A stretch of DNA of 64,000 nt. Origin: JAFGUF01 sp040883315. GTDB lineage: Bacteria > Bacillota > Clostridia > Christensenellales > UMGS416. Location of the stretch: the NCBI GenBank assembly GCA_040883315.1, contig JBFLKU010000026.1, positions 1 through 64,000 of the forward strand, read 5' to 3'. A program made the translations under genes and the position numbers. Below are positions 26,379 through 35,160 of this stretch, piece by piece. The notes beneath the pieces are model-generated. The model did not search any database and was not told where the DNA came from. It saw only the letters and a program-made list of their open reading frames with translations. Position 1 is the first letter of the stretch. The number at the start of each line of letters is the position of its first letter.

Positions 26379-27467
26379 TCATTTTTTTCTTCTATAAAAT
26401 GGTCCTTTCACAACTACTGCGTCCACCATCTTATTTCTAATTTGTATCTGCACTTTCGTGCCCAATTCATTGTGCGGGTGCCTCACCATTGCAATGCCTA
26501 CGGATTTGCCCAAGGTGATAGATCTGTTACCCGATGTCAGGTATCCGACCCGCATATCATTTATAAACACTAAATCGCCCTCTCTGGCTATCCCTTTGCC
26601 TTCGAGCTCTATGAAGCATCTTTGGCGGCACACGCCAAGCTCATTCTGCTTCTTTAGTGTTTCTTTTCCGATAAAGTCACTTTCTTTGTTAACAGCTACG
26701 AATTTTTTCAGCCCGGCCTCTATAGGCGTGATATCAGCCGAAAGTTCATGTCCGTATAGAGGCATGCCCGCCTCCAGCCTCAGCGTGTCTCTGGCGCCTA
26801 GTCCGCATGGCAGAATGTCGTCTCCGCCTGCCGCTAAAAGGTCTTCCCACATCTTCACCGCCATGTCATTTTCCATATAAATCTCAAATCCGTCTTCGCC
26901 TGTATATCCTGTTCTGGATATTATTACTCTGCGGTTGTTTTGCTCCAGCATTTGCTTAAATGTATAGTTCTTCCACGGAATGTAGTTTATATTAATTACT
27001 TTCGCCAGAATTTCTTCTGACAAAGGCCCTTGTATGGCAATTTGTGAATATGCAGGAGATACGTTTATAACCTGTGCATCAAAATTGTTGTTCTGGTTTA
27101 TCCATTCCAAATCTTTGCTAACATTTGACGCATTTACCACCATCAAAAACCCTATCGGAGCCTTGTATACCAATATGTCATCCACACATCCGCCGTTTTC
27201 ATAGCACATCAGTGAATATTTGGCTTCTCCAATCTGCATTTTGCCTATGTCAATAGTGCAGATATATTGCAGCAGTTTTTCAGCCTCTTCACCCACTATT
27301 TGCAGAATTCCCATGTGCGAGACATCGAACAACCCACATTTTTCTCTTACCATGTTATGTTCTTTAATAATAGAAGAATACTGAATTGGCATTTCATAGC
27401 CCGCAAACTCAACCATTTTTCCTGACAATGCTATATGTTTCGAATAAAGTGATGTTTTTTTATACAT
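26379..27467 (-). CDS. gcvT: Aminomethyltransferase (T-protein)
   Basis: 362 aa. Conserved VEFAGYEMPIQY, GLFDVSHMGI, GYTGEDGFEIY and DTLRLEAGMPLYGHE (folate and catalytic Asp region). It moves the one-carbon unit from lipoyl-GcvH to tetrahydrofolate and frees ammonia. First gene of the operon; its leader holds the glycine riboswitch. The start follows AAAGGAGC by 9 bp. Confidence 0.97.
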   Translation of the reverse strand: MYKKTSLYSKHIALSGKMVEFAGYEMPIQYSSIIKEHNMVREKCGLFDVSHMGILQIVGEEAEKLLQYICTIDIGKMQIGEAKYSLMCYENGGCVDDILVYKAPIGFLMVVNASNVSKDLEWINQNNNFDAQVINVSPAYSQIAIQGPLSEEILAKVININYIPWKNYTFKQMLEQNNRRVIISRTGYTGEDGFEIYMENDMAVKMWEDLLAAGGDDILPCGLGARDTLRLEAGMPLYGHELSADITPIEAGLKKFVAVNKESDFIGKETLKKQNELGVCRQRCFIELEGKGIAREGDLVFINDMRVGYLTSGNRSITLGKSVGIAMVRHPHNELGTKVQIQIRNKMVDAVVVKGPFYRRKK

Positions 27468-27514
27468 AGTAGACTTTTGCTCCTTTGCGTATTTCTACTT
27501 GATCCTATCAAAAT

Positions 27515-27550
27515 ATATCTATTTCTATATCTATTTCTATATCTATTTTT
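27515..27550. repeat. Three 12-bp AT-rich direct repeats
   Basis: Three units, two identical ATATCTATTTCT and a third ATATCTATTTTT, sit in the leader between the riboswitch and gcvT. Too short and simple for CRISPR; it is probably a slippage-prone tract. Confidence 0.7.
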
Positions 27551-27594
27551 CTATAAAAATAAAAAGAACACTAAAAATATGCATCAGTTGCATT

Positions 27595-27768
27595 TTCTAG
27601 TGTCTCTGTCCCACAACCTGAGAGATTCCCCTAATAAGGGTTGCCCCGTCGGCCTGCAATAGATGCAGCTATCCAGAGTATCGTCCGGCTGCGGTCCTTT
27701 TACCTGAGAGTTTACACACACATTCTCCTTCGGTCCTTTTTCGAAAAAAGTGTCTCCCGCAGTCATCA
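27595..27768 (-). promoter_or_regulatory. Tandem glycine riboswitch
   Basis: Two glycine aptamers read on the minus strand. Aptamer 1 (~27768-27690): GCGGGAGACAC, CCGAAGGAG, ACTCTCAGGTAAAAGGAC. Aptamer 2 (~27690-27595): ATACTCTGGATAG, CCGACGGGGCAA, ATCTCTCAGG and GGGACAGAGAC. They bind glycine cooperatively and usually turn on gcv genes. A short hairpin (ATGCA / TGCAT, ~27582-27596) before an AT-rich run may form the expression platform, but the switch itself is not resolved. Confidence 0.95.
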
Positions 27769-27790
27769 TCCGAATTATAATTATTAGTTG

Positions 27791-27819
27791 ATTATATATT
27801 CTATGCTATATATTGTCAA
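27791..27819 (-). promoter_or_regulatory. gcv operon promoter
   Basis: On the minus strand a perfect TTGACA (27814-27819), 17-bp spacer and perfect TATAAT (27791-27796), just upstream of aptamer 1. Confidence 0.85.
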
Positions 27820-27862
27820 CGTGGATATTTATTAAAAATATTCTACAATATTACTATATCAA

Positions 27863-30559
27863 TTATATGTTTATAACAGCTGTATTTTCGTTCACATTGG
27901 AGACTATATCCACTATATAGTCGTGGCATGTAAACATGAATACCTGCCTTTCTCTAGATATTTCTTCAACTATTTTCATCAGCTTTGAAAATCTCTCGAC
28001 GTCCCAGTTCACCAGTGCCTCATCCAGCACTATAGGCAGCTTTTCGCCTTCCGGGTCGAATCTTTCCAGCATGGCAAGACGCAGGGCAAAATATATCTGC
28101 TCTTTTGTGCCGCGGCTCATTGTTGCGTCTATTTCATCAAAGTCATATACTCTGAATTCTCCGTCCATCACCATAATAGATGTGCCCTTGTCATTCAGGC
28201 GGATTTGCGAATATTTGCCGTCTGTAATCATAGCCAGATATTCCCCTGCCTTTTCTAGGAATATTGGGCTGCATTCGCTCACAAATCTGTCTCTGGCTTT
28301 TTGGATTATTCCATAGCACAGCACATATTCGTCTCTTGTCCGTATTCTGTTTTTTCGCTCTTCCTGCATGTCCTTCAGCTTGGCATCTATCACAGCAGGC
28401 ATCAGTCCTGTGCTCTTTAAATTATCTATTTTTTCTTTCAGTTCGCCTTTTTTGCGGTTTATTTCCTGAAGCAGCTCTTTTTGCTCCTCCAGTTTTTCAT
28501 CCACCATTTTCATCTCTGATTCCAAATCAAACAATCTGATTTCCGTGCTTTTTTCAATGGCATCTATCAGCTCTTCGTAGTCAGGATACTTCTGCCTTTG
28601 TATTTCCATGCGGCTTTGAGCGGATATAAAGCTCTCTCGCATTTGGTTCAGGTTTTCAGCTTTTTGCATTATGTTGTCGCCCTCTAGAGGGAATAATTTT
28701 TCCACAATGCTTTCTATTTGCTTTTCATCAGAATAAATTCTGTTTTTTATCTCCAGCACTTGCTCTTCCAGCAGGTTGATTTCGCCTTTTGCCGTTTTTG
28801 CGTCACCTTCTAGTTTCAGCAGCTCGTTCAGCTTCTCTCGCATCTCTCTAGCGTCTGACTCGTAGTTGAAGCTTCTGCCCAGCACCTCAATCGCCATTTC
28901 CTTTAGCTGTCTTTCCTTTTTCTCCACGTCTTCCATGTCGGCAATCACATCTTTATTTATACGCAGGTATTCAGCATAGTCATCCTGCAGCTGTGCTATA
29001 TTTTCAATCAATGCTTCATCAGGGTTGTTTCTTTTTTCAGATGGTATAAAGTCAAATCCCAGCTTGCCTTTCAGTGTCTCGGTCTTCTCCCATATCTCCT
29101 CATCCAGCCTTTTTATCTCTCTTGTGAATTCGTCATCCTGCACTGCCTCGCCCTTTGGTCTTTTCAGTATCCAGAATGCAATGGAGCCGCCAAATAGTAT
29201 GAAGCCTAATATCAGTGTTATTATTCTGTTTACGCCTAGGTTCAAAAGCATAAGCAGAAGGCCCACAAAGGCACCTGCAAAAAGCAGATAGTCGTTTCGA
29301 TCTAGGTTTTTCAAAAAATCTGTTGGCTTTGTGGTTCTGTTTTCCAGTGCTCTTTGGCTTGCCTTTGCCTTCTCTGCATTCAGCTTGGATATTGCCTCCC
29401 ACAGTGCAGAGCTCTCAGCCACATCCACCTTCATTATGTCAGAAAAGTCTTCCCAGTTGAATCTATTGGTCAGTCTTCTTTTCACAAAGCTTTCTATTTT
29501 GTTTCTTTTCTCTTTTTCGTTTTCTCCGTCTCTCACAGCACGGTTTTTTATAATCGAAATATTGTTTACTATGTTTTCAGCTTCCGGCACCACCACTTTG
29601 CAAAGCTCAAGGTTTTCTTTTTCCTCTGCATATTTGCTTACCACCCCTTTTAGCTCGGCTATCTTTCGCTCTATTGTCTGCGTTCTCTGCTTGCCGCTCT
29701 CTGTGCCCTCTGCCAATCCTTTCAGGTAGTTTCTTGTGTCTTTTGGTATATCTTTATACTTCTCTATCTGGCTGTTTATTGCCAGATTGTCCTGTATTTC
29801 CTGATATTCACGATAGAATTCTATCTGTCTTGCTGTTTCTATTTTCTTTTGGGATAGTTCCTTGATGCTTTCGCTGCATTCCACAGCATTTGCAGATGTC
29901 TCTTCCTCTTCCTGCTCCAGCTGCCTCAGCTCGTCCTGATCCTTTTTTGCCTGTGCCATTTGGCTCTTCAGCTCGGATATTGCATCATCTGTATCTTTTG
30001 ATATGTTGTTTACTTTTTTGCCCTTCCATGCGCTTTTTATTTTGTTGTCCAAATTGTTCATTATCTCTTCATTGGGCAGCAAAAAATCCGGCAGAAGTCC
30101 TGCTAGTATGGAGTCCTGCTCCTTTTCCCAGCTTTCTTTCAGCTTAACTATCTGGTCTATGTCCAGCGAATATATTCCCTCGTATGTATCTCGGGATATG
30201 CCTTTAAAAACATCCAGCGGCTTGTTCTCTGATTTGGTGGTCACTCCGCCTCTTGTGACGCTGAGCACCGGGTCTCCGCTTTCAAAGCTGCGTGTCAGGG
30301 TGTATTCGCCTGCGCTGTCTTCGCACTGGCTTTCGATGGTTGGGTATCCTCCGGAAAATGGCTTTGCCTTTGGCGTCAGCAGGAATCTTTTTCTAGTTCC
30401 TGTATTTTTGTAGCCGAAAAGCATGGCTAAAATAGCCTGATGAGTGGTAGATTTCCCGCTCTCGTTGTTTCCCTTTATCACGGAAATCCTATCCCCGAAA
30501 TATATCTCCTTATCGTCGATACATCCATATTCTTTTATTTTCATCTTCTTTATTTTCAT
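27863..30559 (-). CDS. SbcC/Rad50-like AAA ATPase (YhaN-like)
   Basis: 898 aa. Walker A KGNNESGKSTT (~30-40) and C-terminal signature TMSRGTKEQIYFALRLA, Walker B LPIVLDEALVNWD, then TCHD, separated by long coiled coil. Two hydrophobic helices (~420-465, LLFAGAFVGLLLMLLNLG...) interrupt the coil, a feature of YhaN rather than SbcC and implying membrane association. It partners the nuclease encoded 41 bp upstream, probably as a DNA-end processing complex; the cellular role of YhaN/YhaO is poorly known. Confidence 0.85.
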   Translation of the reverse strand: MKIKKMKIKEYGCIDDKEIYFGDRISVIKGNNESGKSTTHQAILAMLFGYKNTGTRKRFLLTPKAKPFSGGYPTIESQCEDSAGEYTLTRSFESGDPVLSVTRGGVTTKSENKPLDVFKGISRDTYEGIYSLDIDQIVKLKESWEKEQDSILAGLLPDFLLPNEEIMNNLDNKIKSAWKGKKVNNISKDTDDAISELKSQMAQAKKDQDELRQLEQEEEETSANAVECSESIKELSQKKIETARQIEFYREYQEIQDNLAINSQIEKYKDIPKDTRNYLKGLAEGTESGKQRTQTIERKIAELKGVVSKYAEEKENLELCKVVVPEAENIVNNISIIKNRAVRDGENEKEKRNKIESFVKRRLTNRFNWEDFSDIMKVDVAESSALWEAISKLNAEKAKASQRALENRTTKPTDFLKNLDRNDYLLFAGAFVGLLLMLLNLGVNRIITLILGFILFGGSIAFWILKRPKGEAVQDDEFTREIKRLDEEIWEKTETLKGKLGFDFIPSEKRNNPDEALIENIAQLQDDYAEYLRINKDVIADMEDVEKKERQLKEMAIEVLGRSFNYESDAREMREKLNELLKLEGDAKTAKGEINLLEEQVLEIKNRIYSDEKQIESIVEKLFPLEGDNIMQKAENLNQMRESFISAQSRMEIQRQKYPDYEELIDAIEKSTEIRLFDLESEMKMVDEKLEEQKELLQEINRKKGELKEKIDNLKSTGLMPAVIDAKLKDMQEERKNRIRTRDEYVLCYGIIQKARDRFVSECSPIFLEKAGEYLAMITDGKYSQIRLNDKGTSIMVMDGEFRVYDFDEIDATMSRGTKEQIYFALRLAMLERFDPEGEKLPIVLDEALVNWDVERFSKLMKIVEEISRERQVFMFTCHDYIVDIVSNVNENTAVINI

Positions 30560-30600
30560 TGTGCTGCCCCCTGATTTATACCCATTTATTACTCATTGCA

Positions 30601-31806
30601 TCATTTTTTTATCATAACGTCGCAAAGACGGCTGCTTACATTTTCAAAAAGCGACTCAATGTATTCATCGCTGCTTCCGCCATCCAGACCCTTGTATTCA
30701 CCCTCTAATATCTCCATGACCTGTGCCTTTAGCTCAGGGTTTTCCTTTATCTCCTTTGCCATGCTAAGTGCAATGGACAAAAGATGCTTGTCATTGATAT
30801 AGTCGTCGGGGTTTATTACAGACTCCAGCTTGTTGACCAATGCAACACCTGTGCTGGTGTGCTTTGTAAGGCTGTTTTCCAGGTCCTCTATGTCGTCCAT
30901 GCTCAGCTTTTCGTACATGGGGCACTGCCCAACCAATGTGAGCCTGATGAAATTAATCTTGCTCTCGTTGACAGTCTCCATTATTTTGCCTGCGCATATA
31001 TCAAACATGTCTCCTGCATCTGTAGCCTCATCAAATCCATCTGCCACTACATCGTACCATGTGATTCCTGCAAGCTCTACAAACTCTGCCTTTGGCGGAG
31101 CGTCCTTTTGCAGTGTCACCAGATATCCTCCCTTTGATCCAGTCTCTGCAAAGTGCCTGCCGCATGTGCAGCCGGGGAAAATAGCAGGCTTTTCCTGCCC
31201 ATATACTGTTGTCTTGTGTATGTGTCCTAGTGCCCAGTAGTCATAATCCAGCACAGCCAAATCCTCGTATGTGCATGGTGCATACACCTTTTCGCCGCCT
31301 ATATCCAGCGATGTGTGCAGCATGGCAACAGATGGTACTGTGTTGTCCTTGCCTATATTTCTAAAATTGTTTGATAAATTGTAGTCTACATGCTTTGTGG
31401 GGTATCCCACGCCTGTGACTGTTCCTAATACATTTCCATCAGCGTCATTCGCCTCTATAGTCTCGGGCTCTTCGCTGTCGAAAACATGGACGTTTTCTCC
31501 CAACTTGAATTTCCTAAGCTTAGATGATTTGGGATCGTGATTTCCAAGGGAATAAAAAACCTCTATTCCGTTCTTTTTCAGCTTTTCAAAGCTATCACGA
31601 AGCATAAGCTCAGTTTTAAAGCTTAGATGATCATCATCAAATAAATCTCCGCATATCAAAAGAGCATTGCACTTTTCATCTATGCAAAGTGTAATGGCAG
31701 CCTTAAACGCCCTCTGCGCTTCTTCCATTATTACCTCTCGGTACTTTTCGTTGCTTACTATAGGTGAATCCAGATGGGAGTCCGCTATATGAACAAATTT
31801 GAACAT
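30601..31806 (-). CDS. Mre11/SbcD-like metallophosphoesterase (YhaO-like)
   Basis: 401 aa. Metal-binding motifs HIADSHLDSP, CGDLFDDDH, LGNHDP and ALGHIHK in the Mre11 order. The family cuts DNA ends or hairpins together with an SbcC-like ATPase; here that is the next gene. Length and the YhaN-like partner point to the YhaO type. GGAGGTAT precedes the ATG; TATAAT stands ~70 bp upstream with a poor -35. It is the first gene of the two-gene unit. Confidence 0.88.
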   Translation of the reverse strand: MFKFVHIADSHLDSPIVSNEKYREVIMEEAQRAFKAAITLCIDEKCNALLICGDLFDDDHLSFKTELMLRDSFEKLKKNGIEVFYSLGNHDPKSSKLRKFKLGENVHVFDSEEPETIEANDADGNVLGTVTGVGYPTKHVDYNLSNNFRNIGKDNTVPSVAMLHTSLDIGGEKVYAPCTYEDLAVLDYDYWALGHIHKTTVYGQEKPAIFPGCTCGRHFAETGSKGGYLVTLQKDAPPKAEFVELAGITWYDVVADGFDEATDAGDMFDICAGKIMETVNESKINFIRLTLVGQCPMYEKLSMDDIEDLENSLTKHTSTGVALVNKLESVINPDDYINDKHLLSIALSMAKEIKENPELKAQVMEILEGEYKGLDGGSSDEYIESLFENVSSRLCDVMIKK

Positions 31807-31921
31807 TTGATACCTCCAAATGAGCTGAAATGTATTTTACATTAATATAATAACATTATAGCACAAACTAACATGATTTCAGTAAACTAACAAATATTAT
31901 CACAAAATATTTTCAATTTTA

Positions 31922-31950
31922 TTGACAAATAAAAGCTTAAGTGATAATAT
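31922..31950 (+). promoter_or_regulatory. Promoter of the TetR-flavoprotein unit
   Basis: Perfect TTGACA (31922-31927), 17-bp spacer, TAATAT (31945-31950), followed at once by the operator pair. Confidence 0.8.
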
Positions 31951-31957
31951 ATCAATT

Positions 31958-31981
31958 GTTATATAACATACGTTATATAAC
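31958..31981 (+). promoter_or_regulatory. Two copies of a palindromic TetR-type operator
   Basis: GTTATATAAC occurs at 31958-31967 and 31972-31981, each a perfect palindrome, their starts 14 bp apart. They lie over the transcription start of the TetR gene, so autoregulation is likely. Confidence 0.7.
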
Positions 31982-32005
31982 GTCAATTATTTAAAGGGGA
32001 ATACT

Positions 32006-32575
32006 ATGCCGCCGAAAGTAAAATTCACCAAAGAGCAGATACTAGATGCTGCATTCACCATCGCAAACAAAGAAGGATTCGACGCCATTACCATACGAAA
32101 GGTAGCCGACATGCTAGGCGCATCCATAGCACCCATATATGTCAATTTCAAAAATCTGGACGAGCTGAAATACGCATTAGCAGACATGATAATGGAAATT
32201 ATTGAAGATATTGTGCTTTCCACCAAAACCCATGATGCATTTCTGGATATTGGTGCCGGAAATATAAAGCTTGCTATGGAATACACTATGCTTTTCAGGG
32301 ATTTTCATTTCAATCCTAACTGCAAAAAATATTTTAGGACAGATGAAAGCCACCAAAGCAAAATAATAGAGAAAATGTCCGGCTCGAAAAAGCTGGAAGG
32401 GCTTACCCATCAGGAGATGGCATACATTTTGCAGATAATGGCCCATGTGACATACGGAGTGATATTTGACTATCTGCAGGGAACATACCACAAAAGCTAC
32501 GACGAGATAATAAAGTATTTAGAAGAGGCTGCTGATAATTTCATTTCAGGATATAAGATGAAAAAAGGAGAATAG
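32006..32575 (+). CDS. TetR-family regulator
   Basis: 189 aa. N-terminal HTH: KEQILDAAFTIANKEGFDAITIRKVADMLGASIAPIYVNFKN; the rest is a helical ligand-binding domain. AAAGGGGAA precedes the ATG. The stop is followed by 1 bp and then the start of the first flavoprotein, so it heads a three-gene unit. The palindromes at 31958-31981 are its probable operator. Likely ligand: a compound handled by the two flavoproteins. Confidence 0.9.
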   Translation: MPPKVKFTKEQILDAAFTIANKEGFDAITIRKVADMLGASIAPIYVNFKNLDELKYALADMIMEIIEDIVLSTKTHDAFLDIGAGNIKLAMEYTMLFRDFHFNPNCKKYFRTDESHQSKIIEKMSGSKKLEGLTHQEMAYILQIMAHVTYGVIFDYLQGTYHKSYDEIIKYLEEAADNFISGYKMKKGE

Positions 32576-32576
32576 A

Positions 32577-33131
32577 ATGAATATAACAATAGTAAAGGCA
32601 ATAGGCGACGAAGAATACGCCAGAGAGCACAAAGGCATTATGTCGGCTATAGATGCCCTGCAAAAGGAGCATCAGGTGGATGTATTTGATGCGGACAAGA
32701 TGCAAATAAACGCCTGCACCGGCTGCTGGACATGCTGGGTGAAGGAGCCGGGCAAATGCGTATTTGATGATGACATGGTGGACATATACAAATCCATCGT
32801 AAAGTCCGACAAGCTGATATTCGTATCCAAAATAAAGGCTGGATTCGTTCAAAAAGAAATACGAAAAGTGACAGAGAGAATGTTCGCCACTTTGCTTCCG
32901 TATATTACAGTGCTGAAAGACGAATTCCATCACTTCCCCAGATATGATAAGCAAGCAAAGCTAGGGCTTGTGGTAGTGGGCGAAGAGGAGCACGATACAG
33001 AGCAGGAAGAGATACTGAAAGAGTATATGTATAGACTTTCTTTAAATTTCAACAAAGCCACGGGCAATTTTGTGCACTATTTTAGTGCAGGCAAAGAAAA
33101 GGAGCTAGTAAATGAAATTAATAATATATAA
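32577..33131 (+). CDS. Flavodoxin-fold NAD(P)H oxidoreductase, iron-sulfur flavoprotein-like
   Basis: 184 aa. The segment ACTGCWTCWVKEPGKCVFDDDM resembles the cysteine motif of NADPH-dependent FMN reductase/iron-sulfur flavoproteins (CxxCxxC then C). The N-terminus (NITIVKAIGD) is a degenerate phosphate-binding strand without the usual GSPR. A reductase for quinones, nitro compounds or metals is likely. AAAAAGGAG lies ~6 bp before the ATG. It overlaps the next gene by 20 bp. Confidence 0.75.
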   Translation: MNITIVKAIGDEEYAREHKGIMSAIDALQKEHQVDVFDADKMQINACTGCWTCWVKEPGKCVFDDDMVDIYKSIVKSDKLIFVSKIKAGFVQKEIRKVTERMFATLLPYITVLKDEFHHFPRYDKQAKLGLVVVGEEEHDTEQEEILKEYMYRLSLNFNKATGNFVHYFSAGKEKELVNEINNI

Positions 33132-33762
33132 TGGATCTCCAAGAAAAAAGACCAGTAACTCGGATGTGCTCTCAAATATGCTGATAAATGCAATGGAGGG
33201 CAAAGCAGAAACCGCAAAATACTATCTTGCCAGCACCCAAAGCCACGATGAGATAATAAAAGACACAGCAGATGCATACTTTATTGTTTTTCCTCTGTAT
33301 GCTGATGCCACGCCCTATGGTGTGAAGGCGTTTTTTGAGAAGATGGAAGAAAACAAAAAAGCATATGAAAACAAGCCTATTTATTTCTTCATACACAGCG
33401 GCTTCCCGGAGGGCAAGCAATCCCGTCTGCTGGAAAGATATTTGAAATATTTCTGCCGCATAATAGGGGCAGAGTGCAAAAGCGTGTGCATAATGGGCAG
33501 CAGCGAAATGACACGGGATGCCAAAGAGACATCTAAAAAATATATTAAGATTAAATCTAATATGGATATCCTCGCACAGGATATTTTGGAGAGCCGCCCA
33601 TTTGATGAAACCGCCATCAAGTACTTTAACAATATGGAAATCATGCCAAAATCCGCGCTGAAACTAATAAAAGTATTTCCCAGACTTATGGATATAGGAT
33701 TCAACATGATGCTGAAGGGAAACAATGCATTTGACAAAAGATATGATAAGCCATATGCATGA
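33112..33762 (+). CDS. NAD(P)H-dependent FMN reductase-like protein
   Basis: 216 aa. N-terminal YNGSPRKKTSNSDVLSNML is the phosphate-binding loop of flavodoxin-like reductases, and FPLYADATPYGVKAFFEKM is the second flavin contact. AAAAGGAG sets the ATG inside the end of the previous gene. The first protein supplies a cysteine motif and this one a complete FMN loop, so they may form a heterodimer; that is inference. Confidence 0.8.
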   Translation: MKLIIYNGSPRKKTSNSDVLSNMLINAMEGKAETAKYYLASTQSHDEIIKDTADAYFIVFPLYADATPYGVKAFFEKMEENKKAYENKPIYFFIHSGFPEGKQSRLLERYLKYFCRIIGAECKSVCIMGSSEMTRDAKETSKKYIKIKSNMDILAQDILESRPFDETAIKYFNNMEIMPKSALKLIKVFPRLMDIGFNMMLKGNNAFDKRYDKPYA

Positions 33763-33794
33763 GATAACGATTTATATAATGTTTGGTAGATACC

Positions 33795-33823
33795 TTGAAT
33801 TATAGCAAATCTTATGATATAAT
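33795..33823 (+). promoter_or_regulatory. pheST promoter
   Basis: TTGAAT (33795-33800), 17-bp spacer, perfect TATAAT (33818-33823). Confidence 0.8.
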
Positions 33824-33839
33824 CTATCAAACATAATTT

Positions 33840-34080
33840 GATGCTGAATATTCAGCAGATAAAGCTATGACAAAGCAAAGTAAACTTTGGACTATGTCGA
33901 TTACAGAAAGGGATGCCCAGCTGAAAACATCCTATTGGCACCACAAGCGAAATTCACTTTGTAGCTGATTGTCTGAAAGGCAACGACTAGGACAATACGG
34001 CAGCACACCGTTATTCGTGCGACTATTTACTGATAGGTGGTATAGCGAGAACAGCCTCGTCCTTTTTGGGCGAGGTTTTA
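33840..34080 (+). promoter_or_regulatory. T-box leader, phenylalanine specifier
   Basis: Stem I closes by GCTA/TAGC and CAAAG/CTTTG (33864-33875 with 33957-33965). An AGTA loop (33879-33882) faces TTC (33953-33955), the expected Phe specifier, followed by a purine and the closing helix. The T-box AGGTGGTATAGCGAG (34034-34049) can pair with CTCGTCCT leaving a 7-nt UGGUAUA bulge whose UGGU matches the tRNA ACCA end. The competing terminator is CCTCGTCC / GGGCGAGG (34055-34075) and TTTTAATATTTT. Uncharged tRNA-Phe should allow read-through into pheST. Confidence 0.93.
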
Positions 34081-34108
34081 ATATTTTATAGAAAGAGTGA
34101 TAATTTAT

Positions 34109-35143
34109 ATGCAAGAGAAACTAGATAAGATTATCCAAGGTGCAAAAACAGAGCTGGACAAGGCAGAGAGCACAAAGGAAATAAACGAAATACGCCAGCA
34201 GAACCTAGGCAAAAAGGGTGCATTTACGCAGCTTCTAAAGGGGCTTGGTGCATTGTCGCCGGAGGAGCGCCCGCAGGCAGGCAAAGTAATCAACGAAGCC
34301 AGAATGATGTTTGAAAGCATGCTTTCTGAGCAGGAAAAGAAAATAAAGTCGTTGGAGAAGCAAGTTCGTCTGTCTTTAGAGACTATAGATGTCACTTTGC
34401 CGGGCGAAAAGTCATCCCTTGGCAGTGCTCATCCTCTCAGCTTGGTTCGCGATGAAATAGAAAATATATTCATATCTATGGGATTCGAAATAGCAGAAGG
34501 CCCAGAAATAGAGCTGGATCATTTCAATTTCGAGCTGCTTAACGTGCCAAAAGGACACCCCGCGCGTGATATGCAGGATTCGTTCTATATCGATGATAAT
34601 AAATTGCTTCGCACCCACACATCCCCTGTGCAGGCCAGAACAATGACCACGCAAAAGCCTCCAATCAGGATAATCTGCCCAGGCAGAGTATATAGGTTCG
34701 ATGAGGTGGACGCCACCCACTCCCCTGTTTTCCACCAATGTGAGGGCTTGGTAGTAGACAGAGGAATAACCATGGCTCACCTAAGAGGAACTCTAGAAGT
34801 ATTCGCAAAGAGAATGTACGGCAAGAACGTGAAAACAAGACTTCGCCCTTCATTCTTCCCATTCACAGAGCCATCAGCTGAAATGGACGTATCGTGCTAT
34901 CTATGCGGCGGCGACGACCCCAACTGCAGAGTATGCAAAGGCGGCGGCTGGATAGAGATATTGGGATGCGGCATGGTAAACCCAAATGTTTTGAAAATGT
35001 GCGGAATAGACCCTGACATATATTCAGGCTTTGCATTCGGCATGGGAATAGACAGAATAACAACCAGCCGATACACAATAAGCGACCTGCGGACTCTTTT
35101 CGAAAACGATATGCGTTTCCTAAAGCAGTTCCAAGGACTATAA
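34109..35143 (+). CDS. pheS: Phenylalanyl-tRNA synthetase alpha subunit
   Basis: 344 aa. Helical N-terminal arm, then a class II core with HPLSLVRDEIENIFISMGFE, RTHTSPVQAR (motif 2) and RLRPSFFPFTEPSAEMDVSC, ending in motif 3 GFAFGMGIDRI. It charges tRNA-Phe as an alpha2beta2 tetramer with PheT. The ATG at 34109 is used; a GTG 12 bases upstream is too close to the AAAGAG site. A four-cysteine cluster after the FPF motif (C..C, C..C, ~272-285) resembles a zinc site. pheT follows after 17 bp. Confidence 0.98.
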   Translation: MQEKLDKIIQGAKTELDKAESTKEINEIRQQNLGKKGAFTQLLKGLGALSPEERPQAGKVINEARMMFESMLSEQEKKIKSLEKQVRLSLETIDVTLPGEKSSLGSAHPLSLVRDEIENIFISMGFEIAEGPEIELDHFNFELLNVPKGHPARDMQDSFYIDDNKLLRTHTSPVQARTMTTQKPPIRIICPGRVYRFDEVDATHSPVFHQCEGLVVDRGITMAHLRGTLEVFAKRMYGKNVKTRLRPSFFPFTEPSAEMDVSCYLCGGDDPNCRVCKGGGWIEILGCGMVNPNVLKMCGIDPDIYSGFAFGMGIDRITTSRYTISDLRTLFENDMRFLKQFQGL

Positions 35144-35160
35144 GGGAGGATATATAGAAT

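Noticed and set aside
27515..27550. Possible CRISPR or other array
   Set aside because: Only three 12-bp AT-rich units without unique spacers; it is a simple tandem repeat.
34097..34108. GTG at 34097 as pheS start
   Set aside because: It lies 1-2 bp from the AAAGAG site; the ATG at 34109 has a workable spacing and the family start.
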